From Muribaculaceae bacterium (GTDB taxonomy: Bacteria; Bacteroidota; Bacteroidia; Bacteroidales; Muribaculaceae), in the NCBI GenBank assembly GCA_009775355.1, contig VSPN01000063.1, positions 1 through 9,157 of the forward strand: a DNA stretch of 9,157 nt. The letters run 5' to 3'. This document shows, piece after piece, positions 6,364 through 9,157 of this stretch (its first letter is position 1; every line of letters starts with the position of its first letter). The notes beneath the pieces were generated by a model. It was not told the DNA's origin. It was given only the letters and a program-made list of their open reading frames with translations, and did no database searches. Made by a program: the position numbers and the translations under genes.

Positions 6364-8592
6364 TCAGTGGCTGTGGCCTTCGCCGTAGCCGCCGGTGTCG
6401 ATATGGTTATGGGTGTCGTGCGCCGGAGTGCTCTTCTTCCCGAAGGTGTAGCTCACCGCCAGCCGCAAGGTGCGGCCTCCCGTCCATTTTTCTATCGACT
6501 GCCTGTATCCGTCGCCATACAGGATCTCGTGTGATTTCTTTGACGCGAATATGTCTTTGCAGACAAGCGAGAGGTTCCATGGTCCGAATGATTTTCTCAG
6601 ACCTGCCTCCACGTCCCATGCCGGCTCGACCGAGCCCTGTGCGGTGGTGCGTCTGGAATTATATCGGCCAGTGGCCTGGAATGTGAGATCCCATGGAAGC
6701 CTGACCGATGCCATGCACCTTATGTCCCACACAAACCGGTTCTGCGCCTCCCCGCTGACCGTGTACATTGCTCCGTGTAGAGGATACTCCGTGCTCCATG
6801 CCTTCATGCGGTTGTTGTGAAGATTGACAGTTGTGGTGAGAGTAAGGGTGTTCCACAGACTGTTGCGCGATATGATCTCGACTCCGGTGTCGAGCATGTC
6901 TCCGACATTGGCGTGACCGTAATACATCGTGTTGATCTCCGGATCTGACGACATGGGAGCCAGAAAGCTGACATGGCTGATCTTGTCTTTGCTTGAACGC
7001 ACGTAGGCCGATGCAGAAAGCATATGGCTGCTCCATGTCTTCATGTATGTCAGTTCGAGCGCGTCGCTGTATTGCGGCTGTATCAGCGGATTTCCGAGAT
7101 GTACTTCCGACGGGTCTGACACATTCTCGAAAGTGTTCAGCTGCGGACCGTAGGGACGGCGTATGCGCCGAGACAGATCAAGACGCAGTTCGCTGCCGGA
7201 AGTGAACGCCCATCCGACCGATGCCGATGGAAAGAGCGCGAAGTCATTCTTGCTGAAAAGCGGTGCATCGCCGTCGGTCTCTCCGTAGCCGAGCGACCGT
7301 GTCCGTATGCTCCACATCTCTCCGCGCAGTCCGGCCGAATATGACAGGACTCCGTGGCTTCCCGAAAGACTTACGTACAATGCCGATATGTCGGTGTCAT
7401 ATTTGAACCTGTTGTAGAGGTCGGGCATCCCCGCTTCACCCGCGGAAGCCGATGAGAGCCAATATGACGCAGGGCTGTTCTCATGGTTGTAGTTCCCTTT
7501 GTATCCCGCCTCAAGACGAAGCCATTCCGCAAGTTGCCCCGAGTAGTCTACGGCTGCCTCCCAATTGTTGATCCTGACTCTCTGGTGCTGGCTGATCTCG
7601 GACATTTCGGTGCTGCCGTCAGGCCATGTCTCGTCGTTGCGGGTGTCGCTTTCAGTAGAGCCCTGCCATGTGTTGTAACTAACATTCATGTCTATGCTGT
7701 GAGCTGGGGTGAAGGCGAGTCGGTAGCCGGCCAGTATGTTGGCGCCGCGGGTGAAACCATGTTCGCGGGTCCGGCTCAGGTTTGCGCTCCACTGCGAGGG
7801 AAGGTCGGAGAAATGCGATGTCCCCGTGTTTGAACGGATATGCCCGAGCGTGCCCGCCGCGCTCAGATACAATGTGCTCCGGCTGTCGGGGGAGTAGTTG
7901 GCTCCGATGCGGGCGAAGAGACTGTTCTCATGTTTTCGCGTGATGCCGTCGGAGTCGAGGCGTGTTCCGTTGTCATAGTTTCTTCGAGATTCCGAACCGC
8001 CCGGATTGTGACGTGATTTAAAGCCCAGCGAGGCGAATGTCTCGAATCTGCCTGTATTGAGACTGGAGTTGACATTGACGTTGACATTGCCGCGGGTGTC
8101 AGCGTCGGCCTCTGCCGATCCGTAATATCCGGCACGCTTGCCCTCCTTGAGTCGGATGTTGATGATGCCGGCCGTGCCTTCGGCGCCATGCTTTGATGCC
8201 GGGTTGGTCATGACCTCGATACTCTCGATCGATTCCGCGGGAATCTGGCTCAGCATCTGCATTCGGTTGTCGGCGGTCATGCCGCTCTCTTTGCCATTGA
8301 TCCATACGGTGACGTCGCTGTTGCCGCGCAGCGAGATCTCGCCGTCATGGCTCACATCGACCGATGGAACCGAGGCAAGCAGTTCGCCGGCCGACGCTCC
8401 GGCTGACGCTATGTCGGAACTGACGTTGAATACACGCCGCTCGCCGCTGACCGACAGTTGACTTTTCTGTCCGGTCACGACAACTTCCTCGAGCAGCCGC
8501 GAGTCATCGGCAAGTTCGATTTGGCCGAGATCGATATCGCTGTCTGTCACTGTGATTTCTCTCTCGTCGGTTATGCTCCCCATGTTGGTCAC
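6364..8592 (-). CDS. TonB-dependent receptor-like outer-membrane beta-barrel
   Basis: The body of an outer-membrane receptor with a TonB-type plug and a beta-barrel of the OMP_b-brl_3 type, a family that takes up ligands (often metals, peptides or chelates) with TonB energy. Numbered from the GTG at 8592: the end of a carboxypeptidase-regulatory-like domain (1-30), a Ton-box-like EEVVVTGQ (35-42), a plug (about 50-148) with ISLRGNSDVTVWING (86-100), IPAESIESIEVMTNPASKHG (117-136) and GTAGIINIRLKEGK (139-152), then alternating barrel strands to RLAVSYTFGKK near 720. The C-terminal tail is unusual: five histidines in the last 19 residues. The GTG is only the first usual start codon in this frame; the reading frame and domain homology continue upstream to about 8733, and this start lacks a signal peptide. 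The intact gene began at 8773 and is now frame-disrupted, so this may be a non-functional remnant. The ligand is unknown. Confidence 0.85.
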   Translation of the reverse strand: MTNMGSITDEREITVTDSDIDLGQIELADDSRLLEEVVVTGQKSQLSVSGERRVFNVSSDIASAGASAGELLASVPSVDVSHDGEISLRGNSDVTVWINGKESGMTADNRMQMLSQIPAESIESIEVMTNPASKHGAEGTAGIINIRLKEGKRAGYYGSAEADADTRGNVNVNVNSSLNTGRFETFASLGFKSRHNPGGSESRRNYDNGTRLDSDGITRKHENSLFARIGANYSPDSRSTLYLSAAGTLGHIRSNTGTSHFSDLPSQWSANLSRTREHGFTRGANILAGYRLAFTPAHSIDMNVSYNTWQGSTESDTRNDETWPDGSTEMSEISQHQRVRINNWEAAVDYSGQLAEWLRLEAGYKGNYNHENSPASYWLSSASAGEAGMPDLYNRFKYDTDISALYVSLSGSHGVLSYSAGLRGEMWSIRTRSLGYGETDGDAPLFSKNDFALFPSASVGWAFTSGSELRLDLSRRIRRPYGPQLNTFENVSDPSEVHLGNPLIQPQYSDALELTYMKTWSSHMLSASAYVRSSKDKISHVSFLAPMSSDPEINTMYYGHANVGDMLDTGVEIISRNSLWNTLTLTTTVNLHNNRMKAWSTEYPLHGAMYTVSGEAQNRFVWDIRCMASVRLPWDLTFQATGRYNSRRTTAQGSVEPAWDVEAGLRKSFGPWNLSLVCKDIFASKKSHEILYGDGYRQSIEKWTGGRTLRLAVSYTFGKKSTPAHDTHNHIDTGGYGEGHSH

Positions 8593-8773
8593 CCTGACGA
8601 TATACCTGCCAGGTCTGATATCTCTGAATGTGAATGAGCCGTCGGAGCCTGTCGATGTGCCCGAAATGGGAGTGCCACGGTTATCTGAATGGTCGAGATA
8701 TGTTGCCGTCAGCCAATGCGGCTGTCGATAGTATCATGATTCCGGCCATGGCCGTGATTATTCCTGATTTCAT
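8593..8773 (-). pseudogene. Frame-disrupted N-terminus of the receptor
   Basis: From an ATG at 8773 a 30-codon frame encodes a classic signal peptide (MKSGIITAMAGIMILSTAALA, probable cut after ALA at residue 21) and then stops at TAA 8681-8683. The receptor body is open in a frame offset by one base, back to a TGA at 8734-8736. That frame reads TATYLDHSDNRGTPISG, then a DGSFTFRDIRPGRYIV segment running straight into the body, the typical second half of a carboxypeptidase-regulatory-like domain. A +1 shift between 8733 and 8684 would join the two. The first ~20 residues of that domain (GxVxDxxGxPL) appear in neither frame, which suggests a small deletion rather than a one-base error. No slippery heptamer is visible, so programmed frameshifting is unlikely. 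Confidence 0.75.
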
Positions 8774-8795
8774 ATTGTCGGTTTGGTTTGGATTG

Positions 8796-8825
8796 CAAAG
8801 ATAAGTCGGCAGACTTGCACATCAT
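8796..8825 (-). promoter_or_regulatory. Promoter of the receptor gene
   Basis: On the minus strand TATCTTTG (8803-8796) matches the Bacteroidetes -7 box perfectly. The -33 position, 19 bp upstream, has ATG (8825-8823) instead of TTG. Transcription near 8790 would leave a leader of about 17 nt before the ATG at 8773. This supports 8773, not 8592, as the original start. Confidence 0.55.
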
Positions 8826-8923
8826 ATGCGGAGTTGTTATGGATTATGGGTTATGAATGAAAATAATGGGCGTAATAAGTTGATAATCGTGGTTATAGAT
8901 GAGTTGAAGAGGATGGAGTGTGT

Positions 8924-8956
8924 TTTGTGGTTCATATTTTTTTGTCGTTATATTTG
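8924..8956 (+). promoter_or_regulatory. Upstream tandem promoter before tRNA-Asn
   Basis: TTTG at 8924-8927, 21 bp, then TATATTTG at 8949-8956: both boxes match the Bacteroidetes consensus. Transcription would begin near 8962. Its -7 box ends in the TTTG that serves as the -33 box of the next promoter. Confidence 0.5.
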
Positions 8957-8984
8957 GTGGAATGAAAAGAAATTACTAATTTTG
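8953..8984 (+). promoter_or_regulatory. Main promoter of tRNA-Asn
   Basis: TTTG at 8953-8956, 20 bp, then TAATTTTG at 8977-8984: a perfect consensus match. Transcription would begin near 8990, giving a precursor leader of about 94 nt before the mature tRNA, to be removed by RNase P. Confidence 0.75.
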
Positions 8985-9083
8985 CACCGTAATCCTCGGA
9001 GGGGAGCGTCTTGATGCTTGAAATAATGCATGGCGCAATTCTTCCATAAAGAGGAGGTGATCTCAATAGAGAGATTTGTAAAT

Positions 9084-9157
9084 GCTTCAGTAGCTCAGTT
9101 GGTTAGAGCACCTGACTGTTAATCAGGGGGTCGTTGGTTCAAGCCCATCCTGAAGCG
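9084..9157 (+). tRNA. tRNA-Asn(GTT)
   Basis: A full cloverleaf. Acceptor stem GCTTCAG (9084-9090) pairs with CTGAAGC (9150-9156), with discriminator G at 9157. The D stem is GCTC/GAGC, the anticodon stem CCTGA/TCAGG, and the loop CTGTTAA has anticodon GTT at 9118-9120, which reads AAC and AAU. The T loop is TTCAAGC. One oddity is a T-T opposition in the T stem (9134 and 9148, canonical positions 50 and 64); the other four pairs are sound. The gene ends at the window edge, so it cannot be seen whether CCA is encoded. Confidence 0.97.

Larger units (their letters stand above)
8774..9083. other. Intergenic region between receptor and tRNA
   Basis: This 310-bp AT-rich region separates the minus-strand receptor from the tRNA. 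Besides the promoters listed separately, 8827-8923 shows nothing recognisable. The presumed tRNA leader (about 8990-9083) contains GGAGGTGATC at 9053-9062 and a small hairpin, ATCTC at 9060-9064 with GAGAT at 9071-9075. A 62-codon open frame at 8826-9014 has no family features and overlaps the promoters. Confidence 0.6.

Noticed and set aside
8826..9014. 62-codon open frame on the + strand
   Set aside because: It crosses both tRNA promoters, has AT-rich low-complexity composition and shows no recognisable domain or start context.
9053..9062. GGAGGTGATC, complementary to a typical 16S rRNA 3' end
   Set aside because: No start codon with an open frame follows at the right distance, the tRNA begins soon after, and genes here do not use Shine-Dalgarno sites; probably chance or part of the tRNA leader.

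Overview
The window looks like the chromosome of a gut Bacteroidales bacterium, most likely a Muribaculaceae (S24-7) relative. The sequence basis is the Bacteroidetes-type promoters (a TTTG or TTG -33 box, 19-21 bp, then a TAnnTTTG -7 box), the lack of Shine-Dalgarno sites before the genes, a BspA-like leucine-rich-repeat surface protein, a TonB-linked beta-barrel with a carboxypeptidase-regulatory-like N-terminus, and moderately GC-rich coding sequence. The genus is not proven.

Layout: (1) 147-1514 (+) is a 14-helix drug:H+ antiporter-2 (EmrB/QacA type) MFS exporter. (2) 1753-3906 (+) is a secreted protein made of about 20 BspA-type leucine-rich repeats; its leader carries a 9-bp inverted repeat ending just before the start codon. 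(3) A 53-nt perfect palindrome at 3916-3968 ends this gene and the converging gene. (4) 3978-5228 (-) is an MFS carrier resembling the oxalate/formate antiporter (OFA) family, diverging from (5) an AraC-family regulator at 5415-6329 (+). Their shared 186-bp intergenic region holds a textbook promoter for the carrier and a 10-bp direct repeat with exactly 21-bp spacing, a good candidate AraC operator. (6) An 18-bp perfect hairpin spans the AraC stop codon and separates it from (7) a converging TonB-dependent-receptor-like beta-barrel gene (6364-8592, -). Its signal peptide and promoter survive upstream but lie in a different reading frame. (8) 8774-9083 is intergenic and contains two overlapping promoters facing (9) tRNA-Asn(GTT) at 9084-9157.

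How the genes work together: the clearest functional unit is AraC regulator plus divergent MFS carrier, probably uptake or exchange of a small acid controlled by its substrate. The exporter, LRR protein and beta-barrel look like separate transcription units concerned with the cell envelope. I see no CRISPR array, insertion sequence, phage genes or obvious multi-gene defence or biosynthetic system. The best leads are the broken N-terminus of the receptor, the 21-bp repeat and the structured LRR leader.
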